A DNA stretch of 64,000 nt from Polyodon spathula (lineage: Eukaryota; Chordata; Actinopteri; Acipenseriformes; Polyodontidae). Each line of letters begins with the position of its first letter. Positions within the stretch are counted from its first letter, which is position 1. Below are positions 51,101 to 62,702 of this stretch, piece by piece. The stretch is from contig NC_054537.1 in the NCBI RefSeq assembly GCF_017654505.1, forward strand, positions 75,885,118 through 75,949,117, given 5' to 3'. The notes under the pieces are model-generated. The model searched no databases. It was not told where the DNA came from and saw only the letters and a program-made list of their open reading frames with translations. A program made the position numbers and the translations under genes.

Positions 51101-54067
51101 GAAAATCACAAAAAGTTCTACTGTTCAGAATTGCATGGACCAAAAAGCAAAGCTTTAGCTGTGCGAGAGCTGGAGCAGGATATGTTGCCACGCTGTACAC
51201 AGCCCCAAATTTTTCATTACAGAGTGATGCCGGCCACAGGCGTTGTGGAGCAAACACCATTGATAAGAAAGAGAAGAAAAATGAAAAGTGTTGGAGATGA
51301 TGATGAACCTTCACCAACTGAAAATAGTGCTCCATTTAATTCCAGCTTTGATTCTCTGTCAACCCAGCTGTCCCAAGAAATGTGTAGGAGGATTTTTGGT
51401 AAAAATGCTGCTACCATGGGAGAATTACAGCCCACCAATATTCCAGGGCAAGGTTCTCAAGTGCAGTTAGTTGCAAGAAGTACAGAGGTTGTAGATTCAA
51501 GATTGTCTCCCATCAGAGAAACTTCTAAAGAAAGAGGAGACTTAAAAAGACAGGGCAGTGGTATATCTGTGATTCAGCATACAAACTCATTAAGTAGGCC
51601 CAGTTCATTTGAGAAATCAGAGTCTTTTGAGAACATTTGTCCTACTAATTTACAAGACAAGGACATTCAAATTATCACTAAACAACTGTCTATAACAACA
51701 GTGAATGCTAATCAGGAGAAAAGCCAACCGACAGCTGTACTTGAAAAGCCCCTGCCTGACCAGCAGAATGATGAAAAAGTAGTTCCTGGGAAAAGCACCA
51801 TTTCTGTACATCAATCAAGACTAGTTCGCCAACACAACATTCAAGTTCCTGAAATTCTGGTCACCGAAGAGCCAGACAGAGAGCCGGAAAGCCAAGCATC
51901 AGAACAAGAAAAGCCATTGGAAACATTTAACTGGCCCCAGCGTAGTGAAAGTCTGTCTAAACTGCCAACAGAAAAACTCCCTCCAAAAAAAAAAAGAATT
52001 CGGTTAGCTGAAATGGAAAACTCATCTGCAGACTCAAGTTTTGAATCTTCATTGTCCAGAAGCCTTAGTCGGGAAAGTAGCTTATCACATTGCTCTAGCA
52101 TATCTGCTTCTTTTGATAGGGATGAGATGCCAAGAGCCGAGAGTCCTTTGAAGGCAGACTGTATAGGCAAACCCATAGAGTTTCGTAGGCTGCCAGTGGC
52201 CACCAATACCTTGGGTGTTCCTGGTTCACACTTAAGAGAAATGAGAAGGGCTGCGTCTGAGCAAATCAGTTGCACTCAACCTTCTGTTGAGGTTACCGCA
52301 GAATATCGCAGCAAGTCCTTTGATTGTGGAAGCATTTCACCCACAAGATCTATATCCTCTATGGAGACAGTTTTGCCAAGGGCTTCTCCAGTAGTGGTAG
52401 GAGTTCAAGTGCCTCTTATAGAAAGGAGAAGAGGGCCTCTTGTTCGGCAGATGTCTTTAAGTATTAGTCCTGAAAGCAAACAATCCCATGGCAAGCTTCC
52501 AATGTCCTTTAAGCAGGGTCCCACAATCAGTATGGCTGCAGTATCCCATCACAGGTCCCAGGCTGCTTGTAGATCTTCAGTGGCAACTGTAATTTCACAA
52601 CATTCAATACAAGAACCTGTTGAGAACAAAAGTGAGCACTTTGTTCACAGTGTTAATGTGGGCAGTCAAATACATGTGCAGCAGCCCCCAGTCCATGGAC
52701 TTCCACATCCCTGGCAAAACATTTACAGTGGTCATGTTACTCTATGGTCACAGAATTCATCAGTCCCACAAACTGCAGGCAGGCGAGAAATACAGAAGCC
52801 TTGTGTCCAAACTTCTGATTCACAGCAAAATAAAACCTATATTCCTAAGTATCAGTTACATGTAGCTCCTCTAAAAACTGATAAAATGTACATGCTACCA
52901 ACTACACAAGTTTCATGCAGTACCTTGCCTGTAATACATATTGAAGTTTCAAATGAAGTAAACATTAAGTCTAGACCACCAGAAGCAATATCAGATTTAT
53001 GTTTGATGCCACAGATTCACCAAATTGCCAGTTCAAAACCAAATGATCAGGTCAACCAATCTCCTGGAACTTCCCCTGTACATAACACTGTTACTGAAAT
53101 AAGTAAAATGTCACAAGTTCACCTAGACAAACCACATACTTTAATTAATTCTCAAGAAAAATGTCTCTCTGTTCCAGGGATTCAAAAAAACACCAATGAC
53201 ACTATAAACTCTTCTGCATTAGGTTCCTTGCAGTGTGCTCAGACAATGTCATATGCGAGTCTTTTGCCACTACAGGAACCTACTGCTTCAAGTAAACGGA
53301 TGCTTTCCCCTGCCAATAGTTTAGATATTGCTATGGAAAAGCACCAGAAACGAGTTAAGGATGAACATGGAGCAGCCTGTACCACTGAAGGTAGATCTTT
53401 GAATTTCTTAAACACAAGAGCTGCAGAGGTAACCAGACAAAGGAAACTTATGCTGGTTAGACAAGTGTGCACAACAGAACCAATGGGAAGCCTATTATCA
53501 GACCTGGAACTTGTCCCACAGCATCAAGGGAAACCTCATCAAGACAAAATGCCTTCCGAAACATCAGAGAATGAAACTGTTTCTCCTTTATCGAACTCTC
53601 TTACAAGGATTTCACCTGGGACATCTGTTTCTCCACAACCAGTGAATTCAGATTTGAAAACTTTAGGCAAAGGTCAAGAGAGAAGGTCTCCTGTGAGTAA
53701 TCAGTTCAAACCAGATGTCTTTCAGGGCCAAGTAAAACTAGCCTCATCTGTTTCAGTGGTGAATACAAGAGATAGCCATCGTTTGTCATTTCCAAGCCTG
53801 AAGACTGCAACAAGTTTCACTTGGTGTTTTCTGATGAAAAGAAAGCCTCTGCATGTGCTGCAAGCTGACCAAAGGGTTTCTGCTTATTCCACATGGGCAA
53901 TTAGTGCAAACAATCCAAATCCTCTTGGACTGCCAACAAAGGTTGCTCTCTCTCTTTTTGATTCCAAACAGAAGGCAAAGAAGATACACTACACTCAAGC
54001 AATAACTACAACGTCTAAATTTGACATCTTGACTTACTCCAGCAAGTTGAAAAATAGCTTGCCCAAG
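48183..54067 (+). CDS. HIVEP1: HIVEP1 giant central exon (ZAS-N zinc fingers, C2HC finger)
   Basis: This 5885-nt exon encodes about 1961 residues of the transcription factor that binds kappaB-like enhancer sites in the nucleus. Exon residues 402-450 form the ZAS-N pair of C2H2 fingers (CEYC...HIRSH, linker TGERPYP, CVTC...HKKSH). They are followed by an acidic Ser/Glu/Asp stretch (GESEEE). Residues about 959-980 form the central C2HC finger (CETC...HKKFYC). Other blocks that match vertebrate HIVEP1 are STDSGYFSRSESADQ (near 50160-50215), RRTSLSRRGSIDSPKSY (near 50476), NIQVPEILVTEEPDRE (near 51838), the basic PPKKKRIRLAE near 51980 (a likely nuclear localisation signal), KRMLSPANSLDIAMEKHQKR (near 53290) and NPNPLGLPTKVAL (near 53912). 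The acceptor is ttgttcaacag. The open frame continues upstream to an ATG at 48122, but those codons are intronic. The donor is AAG|gtatga, phase 0; the frame stops six bases later. No internal stop or frameshift is seen. Confidence 0.97.
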
Positions 54068-54679
<612 letters not shown>

Positions 54680-54816
54680 GTCTTGAGCCCTCAAAAATCC
54701 TTTACAAAGGAAAACAGCAACAAGGACAAGGTTGATAATCAGCAAACAAAAGAACCAGACCAGGAACAGTCATCAACAAAAAGTGAACCAGCGCGGGTCA
54801 GAATCTTTGATGGAGG
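54680..54816 (+). CDS. HIVEP1: HIVEP1 linker exon before ZAS-C
   Basis: This 137-nt exon encodes a hydrophilic linker that ends in a KSEPARVRIFDGG motif, matching KSEPRRIKIFDGG of human HIVEP1. It enters in phase 0 directly after SLPK of the large exon (acceptor tgctttacag). It leaves in phase 2, with GG at its end followed by gtacgt; the next exon supplies the G that completes Gly, then TAT AAG TCC. Nothing in it looks catalytic or DNA-binding; it joins the central region to the C-terminal finger pair. The acceptor lies about 20 bases after an AT-repeat tract. Confidence 0.93.
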
Positions 54817-56812
54817 GTACGTACAGAGGCAAAGATGGGGCTCAAAGTACAAGAGGGCAAAAGAGCAAATCTTACTCTGTTTCCTCTTATTAATTAGAAA
54901 TGGGTGCCACATTGCATCTTTAAAGCCACCAACATTAAAAATATGCATTTACTCTGATGGTGGTAACGCTCCATGTCAGATGTTAACCCCTTTACAGCCA
55001 AACGTTTTATGACTGTTTTTTTAAAGTGCTATAAAAAACATGTATTTGAGCCAGTAAAGCGAAAAAGGTTGTTATGATTTTATTTCTTCAACAAAAGTAC
55101 TTTTTAAAAATAAATTGTTACCTTAGGTACCCTGGATTAAACTAAAGGGATTTATTTCACAATTTAACATTAATTATTGAACCTGTAATTTATTATACTC
55201 AACATAACCAACTTCACCACATGATACAATTTAAATATCAACACGTTGCACAACAATGCAAACATAAATTAATTAATTAAATACATATACACACGAAGAG
55301 CCGACTTCCCAACATTTCATCTGTATAAATGAACTTGCATATAAAAAAATACTGTCACCCCCTACATCTACATGTCTAAGGAAATACAAATGCGTGTGTG
55401 TGGAAAGTGTTATTAGCATTTTATAAAGACACAGATTTCAGAGCAGAAACCAACATGCACTGAAACTGGTGCTAGTATACTGAATAAAAGACGAGACTGT
55501 ACGGTTAGTCAAAGAACAAAGGGACAGTAAACCTTACTTCCTACAGTAGCCTAATGCGCTGTCATTAGCAAATAAATAATTACATTGCAATTTATCTAGA
55601 AGTTCTACATATGTCACATTGTTAAACACTGAGGGTGAGGAGCCTTTCTATCTCAGTCAACTACCTCCTGAGAGAGAGAGAGAGAGAATAAAACTAGGGA
55701 TGCCCAATTACAAAATCAGTTGGTTTGCTGCTTTCTTTAGTCGAGCACTTACTGTACTGATATAAACAAATTGAATATCTAAATTATACAAAACCATAAT
55801 ATAATTCATTTCACAAATCTATTTTTATTTAGTATTATCTTTACTATGATTTTTCTAAAGCAAAATAATAATGTGGTTGACATGTATCCCTTCAATTGTG
55901 TGAGGTATTAATTATTATCCTAATTTATTTTTTATTCTGAGAATAAAATTAATTAGCTGCACTAGTGACATATACCATAGACAAGGCCAGAGCATAAAAG
56001 ACTGTATTTTTCCACTGGTTTACTTTACTGGTTAATCAACACAAAATGTGACAGGGAGTAAGAGCAGTACTGAGACAGGCTGGCTTGGAGAGAGGGGCAG
56101 AAAATGGAAATCGGCCATCTTAATGCAGGGCAGAATGACCATATTAGGGATAAAGATTACTGTCCAGGTGTGACAACTGGCAGGTGTGCTGAGTTGCGCT
56201 GATCATGGGGTAGTGTCTCATAGTATAGAAGGGACGTCATTTTATAAGTGCAGGGACTTTGAGGTAACACCGAACCTGTGTTGCTGAGCCGTGCATTTGT
56301 TTGTGTGCTACGTGTTTTTACTTGTTTATCATCAGAACTGGGGTCAGAGTGATCTGTCACGCCAAGGAGCTGCCGCACTACTGCCAGCACTTCCACCTTA
56401 GACACCATACGCCCCGCACTACTGAACTGGACACTCGGTACCTGAGCACCTGCACTTTCCAGAGAGAGAGAGAGATTTTTTGTTAAAAAAAAAAATTTAA
56501 TTAATTAAAAAAAAAAAAAAATTTTTAGAAAAGCAGGCAACATTTTGTTTTTCTGTCTTTTAATTTAAGAACACCTTTGTAGTTTAAAGTATGATGTATT
56601 AATATCTTTGTTTGGCAGCACTAGACTAGTAAAGACATCACATACCCTGAGACAGAAAACCAAAACTAAACATCGTCTTTGTAGTATATCGCTGATTGTT
56701 ATATTCCTCACTGAATGGTGTAATCCACAAACATATTGACATAAATGTTTCAGTTGGAAACCGTTTTACGTTGCATGATAATCTAACAATGTTCATTAAA
56801 TATTGTCACCAG
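54817..56812 (+). other. HIVEP1: HIVEP1 intron (about 2.0 kb) holding one copy of a dispersed repeat
   Basis: The intron lies between gtacgt (54817) and the acceptor gtcaccag. Its centre (about 55674-56470) is an inverted copy of the repeat at 32410-32870. Flanking parts are AT-rich without recognisable genes. Confidence 0.85.
55674..56470 (-). repeat. dispersed repeat, copy 2 (inverted, with extra 380 bp)
   Basis: Inverted copy of 32418-32870, running from (GA)n at 55674 through AATTACAAAATCAGTTGGTT and CATGTATCCC to CTCAGGTACCGAG-complement sequence at about 56440. Bases about 55936-56318 have no counterpart in copy 1 and interrupt the match between TAATTTATTTTTTA and TTGTTTATCATCAGAACTGG. 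That block is either an insertion here or a deletion in copy 1. Confidence 0.82.
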
Positions 56813-56988
56813 GTATAAGTCCAATGAAGAGTATGTGTATGTTCGAGGCAGAGGAAGGGGAAAGTACATTTGTGAAGAGTGTGGGATACGGTGTAAGAAA
56901 CCCAGTATGCTGAGGAAGCACATTCGAACTCACACTGATGTTCGACCGTATCACTGCAACTATTGTAACTTTTCCTTCAAAACTAAAG
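56813..56988 (+). CDS. HIVEP1: HIVEP1 exon with ZAS-C zinc finger 1 and half of finger 2
   Basis: This 176-nt exon encodes [19 protein letters not shown], then a complete C2H2 finger ([21 protein letters not shown]), the linker TDVRPYH and the first half of a second finger ([11 protein letters not shown]). It is nearly identical to the ZAS-C domain of HIVEP proteins, the second kappaB-binding module. The acceptor is attgtcaccag and the donor is AAAG|gtgaga, phase 1. The second finger is cut between its cysteines and histidines and is completed by the exon at 60407. Reading past 56988 gives only intron translation and a stop. Confidence 0.97.
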
Positions 56989-57259
56989 GTGAGAAAATGT
57001 TTTTAACAGCAGCATTTAATGTAACTACAGTGTATGATAAAGATAGGAATAGTGTGTGTGTGTGTGTACATCATTACATATCATTTTAAAGAATTCTGTA
57101 CTGAAGATTAGGAATCATTCACTGGTAATCAGTAGAATTGTTTTTTTTTTATTTAATTTTTAATTTTATTATATCACCGGCTCAGTTTGTGGTTAATTAT
57201 TTTAACCATTAATTATTTTATTTGTTGTTAATTATTGTTCTGTTTCAGTCAGACCAACA

Positions 57260-57298
57260 TATATATATATATATATATTATATAATATATATATATAT

Positions 57299-57373
<75 letters not shown>

Positions 57374-57380
57374 TAGATAG
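57260..57380. repeat. (TA)n followed by (GATA)18 microsatellite
   Basis: TA-rich run to 57300, then tandem AGAT units to about 57373. Confidence 0.97.
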
Positions 57381-57745
57381 TTTTTTTTTTAAAAGAGAAT
57401 TTTATTAAGTAGGATATTTATTTAGAACCACTTGACACCATGGTTATCTTTTTTTTTTTTTTTTAACATAATTTAAGAGAAACATGGGTACTTTTCAATC
57501 TGATAAAAGGTCAACATGACTTAAGAAAGTATCACCCGCTGCCTACGTACACTGGGAAACAGAACAGCGAATCATTAAGTCTGCCTACATACCTCCAGGC
57601 TTGTTCTATCAATTACTAAAAAAATATACTGATGTACCATTGAGAGAGTCGTGCTAATAAAAATACTAATGTACTCTGTGGTTCATTATTCTTTGGACCA
57701 TTAGCAAAATCAAAAGCTTCTAATTTTATTTAAATATGAATGGCT

Positions 57746-58165
57746 CAGGGCTCCCGAGTGGCGCATCCAGTAAAGGTGTGAGTGCGGATGCGCCCTATAG
57801 CCTGGACGTCTCCGCTTCGAATCTGGGCTATTCCACCACACCACACAGATGCGTAGTTTTAATAACATGCAGGCACAGTATAGCAGTTGCAGGGTTATGT
57901 AGTAGTTATTTTGCAGAGCAGTTGCACTCCTCCTGGATGTAAACAAAGCACCCCTCTGTGTAGCATGGCGATGCAGACGCCTTTTGAGTTGCGTGCAGCC
58001 TCCCCGGGAGTGCCCCCAAGCCAGTCTGCACCTCCTGGTCAGCTCAGTGCAGGGCGAGCCTACCTGCTCAATTGATTGCCTGGCAACACGTCTCGTGTTG
58101 TGCATCTCAGCTGCACACATGCGCACAAGAACCAGTGACGGCTCTCCCTGTCACATTCACCAAGA
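57746..58165 (+). mobile_element. tRNA-headed SINE, plus strand
   Basis: Begins AGGGCTCCCGAGTGGCGCAT, continues with GGATGCGCCCTATAGCCTGG and a B-box-like GCTTCGAATCTGG near 57813-57825, then ATTCCACCACACC. The head is shared with the copies at 18919 (minus) and 61878 (plus). The body (57870-58165) is GC-rich (GCCTCCCCGGGAGTGCCCCC) and ends in CTCTCCCTGTCACATTCACC. It is not a tRNA gene: the anticodon arm and acceptor pairing are not maintained. Confidence 0.72.
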
Positions 58166-59261
58166 ATGATTTGATTGACCCCCTTGTTACCATCGCTAAA
58201 TACAATAAGAATATAGAGGAATGAAGTTTGCTATAAAACAAGCTTACAAGTTTTAGGGGTGGTTAGATGTGTTCATTGTTTAGATAAAATATCATTCAAA
58301 TGCAAGTTTCCTGAAAAGCAGGTTATCATGTCTCTATTACAAGTTAAGATCTATAAATATTTTATTTTTATTCACAGATACAAAAATAATAATAATTCTG
58401 TTAGAAATATTATTTGATCTAGACAGGTGTTTTAGATTTGTATTGATGGAGTATAAACAAATCATTTCCATGTAGCAGGCGAGCTGGATTTTGGTAGAAG
58501 GGAGCTATTAATACTTTTATAGTTGCACTCTGATCTAAAAGATTCTGTGTACCTTTTTCTGTTGCCTTTGTCCATGTAGCTTGGGTAAACATATTCCTGT
58601 AGCGATTTAGATGTATTAAATATAATTGTGTTCCTGATCTGGCTGATTGACCTTATTCACCCATTTCCAATGCAGTTCTCTACAGATGTCATGTTGTTTC
58701 ATTAAAGAACCCTGTAAAGGCTCAAACAAATACATTACTCTAAAATGTGAGTGAATTTTATGGTATTTTGGGCACTCAGCAAAAATAAAACCAGATCAGA
58801 ACCCCTTTATATAATACAGTGCCAAAACTTGAAGTAGGGCTGCAGAATAGTTGTGCACACACCAGGGGCGTAGCTAGAATTGGAAATTTGGTTGGGCCCC
58901 AACTTCGGGTGGACGGGCAAGTACCAAAGGTCTGATGTCACAGGAAATAGTTTACATTACAAACATGATTTAAATCATTTAAAACTGAATACATCAAATA
59001 TCTCCCCGGGGTTTGAGCAGAGCAAAGTAGCCAAGACTGAAAATGTAGTAAAGCCAGACGAGCATTTTCTGCAGTTTATAACAGCAGTTGCATGTATACA
59101 CTACAAATACAAACCACATATGCATACAACCAACACTATGCACAATAATTGCAAAAACCGTTTCATTTGATTAAAAAAAGTATAAACAGAAACTAAAAAA
59201 ATCCCCAAACAAAAAGCTGTATTGCTTTTTTTCTTAGCGGTATTGTAATCTCTTAGCTATA

Positions 59262-59325
59262 TTGTAATAACTTGTTACCTCTGTAAGTCACCCTGTATAA
59301 GGGCATCTGTCAAGCAAACATGTAA
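59262..59325 (+). mobile_element. SINE/LINE 3' tail with conserved core
   Basis: TGTAAGTCACCCTGTATAAG then GGCATCTGTCAAGCAAA resembles the TGTAAGTCGCTTTGGATAAA-AGCGTCTGC tail shared by many fish SINEs and L2-type LINEs. Upstream, CCAGGGGCGTAGCTAG (58861-58876) may mark another repeat boundary. Confidence 0.6.
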
Positions 59326-60406
59326 AATCAGGCTAAGCTCCTGCTGCCTTCAAACCAAAACTAAAATCTTAGCTGTGCTGAGAATACCTTGTTTCCAGCT
59401 AAATAGGACTGCTTTCATTTTTTACTGCATTTTCTCAGGTACAGCTAAGCAAAGATATTGCATTGGCTGCAAAAAACATAACAAGCAGACAAAAATTTAT
59501 TTTTTAAAAAAACCTTGAGTGACACATTGAGCAACATGTTCAAGTTTTCTAAACCTTTTATGTTGACATGCTAATGGTAAGGAATTTGCAATTTTGCGGC
59601 CTTAAAATAAATCGTATACACAGGAGAAATGTTAATGGCAACCTTTACATTTCTAATACTATGTAGAAATAATTATGAAGTTTTAAATTCACAGATACCT
59701 TCAAATTATTAATACATTGTATCATCATTTTTTATTATTATTCAAGAAAACATAATAAACATATATACAATTACAGGCAGATAGAGACAAGGTTACAAAG
59801 TTACAAGCTAAATTATAACAAAATGATATAAGAAATAGTAATACTACAAAAGAAGAAAAAAGAAAAATCAACAAAAAACCTAGGGGTGTAAATTAAAAAT
59901 CATATTATTATTTTATTGTAATCAGACTTTTATAGTTTTTTGTTTGTTTTAAAGAATCTAAATAAATTATTGTAAGAAAACTCTACATTTGGGAATAAAA
60001 TTTGAAAACTTAGATTTGTGTATATGAAACTTGGCAAGCAATAAAAAGAGATGAATTCAATAACCTTATTAGAATTATTTTCATAAAAGCAAATTATTTC
60101 TTTAGCTGTTAAGGTAGTGTGAAGACATTGTAACATCATACATGCCCCTGACTCGCTAGGCCACTGTAGTATGACTTGAACACCAATCGTGAAGTCGCTA
60201 TTTGTTTGACCCCATTGCCATAGTAACCAAATGCACAGCACTGATAAAAGCATGAATTCAGTGTGAAATACTGTAAGAAAAATAAATGCCTATTTTTTTC
60301 ACAGTAAATTGCAAGAAGTTGAAAGCAACTTTTATTCTTTCTTTACGAAATCAGCTCTCGATTGACAATTGTTATAATTTAGCATTTTATTCTTTTACAA
60401 TCAAAG

Positions 60407-60508
60407 GTAACTTGACGAAGCATATGAAATCCAAGGCACATAGCAAGAAGTGTGTGGATATGGGTGTCTCCGTGGGCCTGACAGAAGATCAAGACACAGA
60501 GGAATCAG
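60407..60508 (+). CDS. HIVEP1: HIVEP1 exon completing ZAS-C zinc finger 2
   Basis: This 102-nt exon encodes [20 protein letters not shown] and then [14 protein letters not shown]. It supplies the two histidines (KHMKSKAH) of the second ZAS-C finger, whose cysteines are in the exon at 56813. The acceptor is tcttttacaatcaaag, with only a modest pyrimidine tract, and the donor is TCAG|gtaggc, phase 1. In the human protein the next residues begin an acidic region, coded by later exons; nothing resembling that was found between 60509 and 64000, so the last coding exons lie outside the window. Confidence 0.95.
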
Positions 60509-61877
60509 GTAGGCTTTCTTTTGTGTTTTTTTTTTTTTTTTTTTAATTAAATATACAATATAAAGACTTTTCAAGCATTTTTAATATTCTGATACATTAA
60601 GGTAAAGACTGGGTATCCTTTGGTAGAACACATATTAAAACACTCAAAGATAAAGGTATAATGTTACCTGTGTTTCAAGATATAATAACTTAAAAAAAAA
60701 AAAAAAAAACTGTCAAAAGGCTGTCATGTCATTTTTTACTGAATAATTTTACTCCGCTGTATTTTAAGCCAAATGGTTGTGTTATGAGAATACTCTTCTT
60801 TGATATAAATAAATAGCAAATAATAAAATAAAAAATAGCAAGGTATGTTGGATGAATCAAAACTGCTCACATTTTATTGTTAAAATTGTATGGTATTATA
60901 GCCACCGTTATCCACCAAAATGATGCTCTCATTACTTCTCTTCACACTGTAGTCTGTCAGTACCCTTGATTATCAAGTTCACCAGCACCTATGTGGTCCC
61001 CTTGCTGGGGTAGTAGCAGCTGCAAGGCTCCCCACAGATTCGATCCCTGATTCTATAACACCAGTCCCTTCAATGGTTGATGGCGAGAAGCCAGCTGGCA
61101 TTGTTTTTTTTTTTTGGTTTGTTTTTTTTTAGTTTATTTCTCATGCATTGACCCATCTCTTTGGCAAGTTCAGATCCCACTCTTGCCGAGTCGTTTATGA
61201 TTTTCAGGTTTTCAAATTATATGTTATGATGCTCTTTACTATGTGTTCTTATTAATACGAAAATAAAAAAAAAATTTTAAAAAAAGATCATTTTCACTGG
61301 TAAAAGCCAGAGGCGTTATGGGGTTAAACTATGAAATTATGAGCCCCGCTTAATATTATAATGCGTATTGCGCTTTACATGTTTTGAGTTTTTTTTTTTT
61401 TTTTTATTATATATATATTTATACATTGGCTCCATTCCACAAATGTATCCTGGAAAAATATTATTTCAGTGTATCTTGCAGTGGATTTATTGCAATGTGG
61501 GAGGTTTAAAATAGTGAAAATTATGGTTGATAAAGAATTTTCTTTATTGGAAAAGCAATTAAGTTAAGGTTGATTGATGCTTTCTCTCAGCCTGCAGCCC
61601 ATGAGTGGAGAAAAGTAAATCAGCTAGACTTTGTACCTAAATACTGCTGGGAGAATGACTCGCATCCATTCAATATAACTCAGTTCTATTTAAAATACTA
61701 ACACAATGGTGCTTTTAACCTTTGTGTCAAGATTGATGTTCTTTCTATTATGGACAAAAATCTATAAATAAGAAAACTCTTTTAGATTATACAGGAAATA
61801 TATGTGCATGCAATTTGATTATAAAACAGCAGTAGCAGTGAAACAGAATTATTCTTGGATCACAGAATTATTCTTTT
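60509..61877. other. HIVEP1 downstream intron sequence
   Basis: AT-rich, with T and A tracts (60527-60544, 60692-60709, 61389-61406). The next HIVEP1 exon, expected to open with an acidic DEKQRF-type segment, was not found. Confidence 0.6.
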
Positions 61878-61935
61878 GGGTCCCCAAGTTGCTCTCCTGG
61901 TAAAGTGCAGCCGCGTGGTGTGCGGGGTGAGTCAT
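61878..61935 (+). mobile_element. tRNA-headed SINE, 5' part (split by LTR)
   Basis: GGGTCCCCAAGTTGCTCTCC, then GGTAAAGTGC and GGGGTGAGTCAT, matches the head of the SINE at 18919 (minus). The sequence stops at GTCAT where the LTR begins and resumes at 62595. Confidence 0.75.
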
Positions 61936-62594
61936 TGTGGCAAAAAGGTTTGTCGTGCACAGGTGTAGAGGTGTTGCAGTCCTTAGAAACAACAGTCCAA
62001 CAACAGTTCAATGATAATTAACAAAGATTTATTAAGGGATTTTACATAATAACACTGATTATACTCAACAATGTGTATAGCCAGTAAAACCACTTGGTTC
62101 GGTCCCAAAATGATAATAACAATAAACACACACTTTAAAACACCTACACGATCACCAGTCCAACAGTGAGTGCTCCGGGTGCAAGTGGTGTTGGGAATAC
62201 ATGACATAGTGCTACCAGTGGTGTAGTGCAGTCTGGGTTTGATGCTGGGTGAATAGCGACAGCTCCTGGCTATTTAGCCATCCACAAAGACAGACAATAT
62301 AACACTTATCACTCATGGTTTCGTTTCATTCCTCACGGTCATTCCTTCAGTCACGTCCCCTTCGGTAGCAAGTGCAATCACGTCTCCTCCAATGCGTAAC
62401 TGACACATCGTCTACTGCAGTAAGGTGCTGACTTCTAGTATTGTGGCTTCGCCCCCTGTTTGGATGGCCGACTTCCGATTGACCCTGGAATGAACTGTCA
62501 AATCATCCAGTCCAGGGCACACTGTTCCTGTTATACCATGCCCTCACAGGTCAGGAGGGAAATTGTTGACTCTGATTCATTCGCTCTCTGTCAC
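61936..62594 (-). mobile_element. solo LTR, family 1, copy 2, inserted in a SINE
   Basis: 659 bp from TGTGGCAAAAAGG to TGTCACA. It shares with 24168-24901 its termini, GCGACAGCTCC, TTCGCCCCCT, ACTGTTCCTGTTA-type sequence and the GCCCTCACAGGTCAGGAGGG / ACCCTCGCAGGTCGAGAGGG block. It is flanked by GTCAT and GTCAG, a 5-bp target duplication with one change. Confidence 0.88.
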
Positions 62595-62700
62595 AGTCAG
62601 ACAGCACAGTTTTGCGTCCTGGCTGTGCGCAGTTGTCGGTCTTCATTGGTGATTCTGAAGGGATTGTCCTATTGGCTCTGGCGCTCCCGTTGGTTATATA
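62595..62700 (+). mobile_element. tRNA-headed SINE, 3' part
   Basis: Resumes GTCAGACAGCACAG and continues with GTCCTGGCTGTGCGCAGTTG, GGTCTTCATTGG and TATTGGCTCTGGCGCTCCCG. This is collinear with the SINE at 18919 (minus strand: GTCATACAGCTTGC, GTCCAGGCTGTGC, CATTGGCTCCGATGCTCCC). Confidence 0.72.
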
Positions 62701-62702
62701 TA

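Larger units (their letters stand above)
56989..60406 (+). other. HIVEP1: HIVEP1 intron (about 3.4 kb)
   Basis: The donor is gtgaga and the acceptor is acaatcaaag. It contains a (TA)n/(GATA)n tract (57260-57380), a tRNA-headed SINE (57746-58165) and a SINE/LINE-type 3' tail (59262-59325). The remainder (about 58170-58860 and 59330-60400) is AT-rich with nothing I can identify. Confidence 0.85.

Noticed and set aside
49917..52275. Minus-strand open frames of 90-150 codons opposite the giant HIVEP1 exon
   Set aside because: They are antisense shadows of a long coding exon with no domain or splice context of their own.
57260..57380. CRISPR-like or other regularly spaced array
   Set aside because: The tandem units are simple (TA)n and (GATA)n without unique spacers, and the window is vertebrate nuclear DNA.
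57746..57845. tRNA gene (tRNA-like head with B-box-like sequence)
   Set aside because: Acceptor and anticodon arms do not pair, and the same head with a shared body recurs at 18919 and 61878; it is a SINE.
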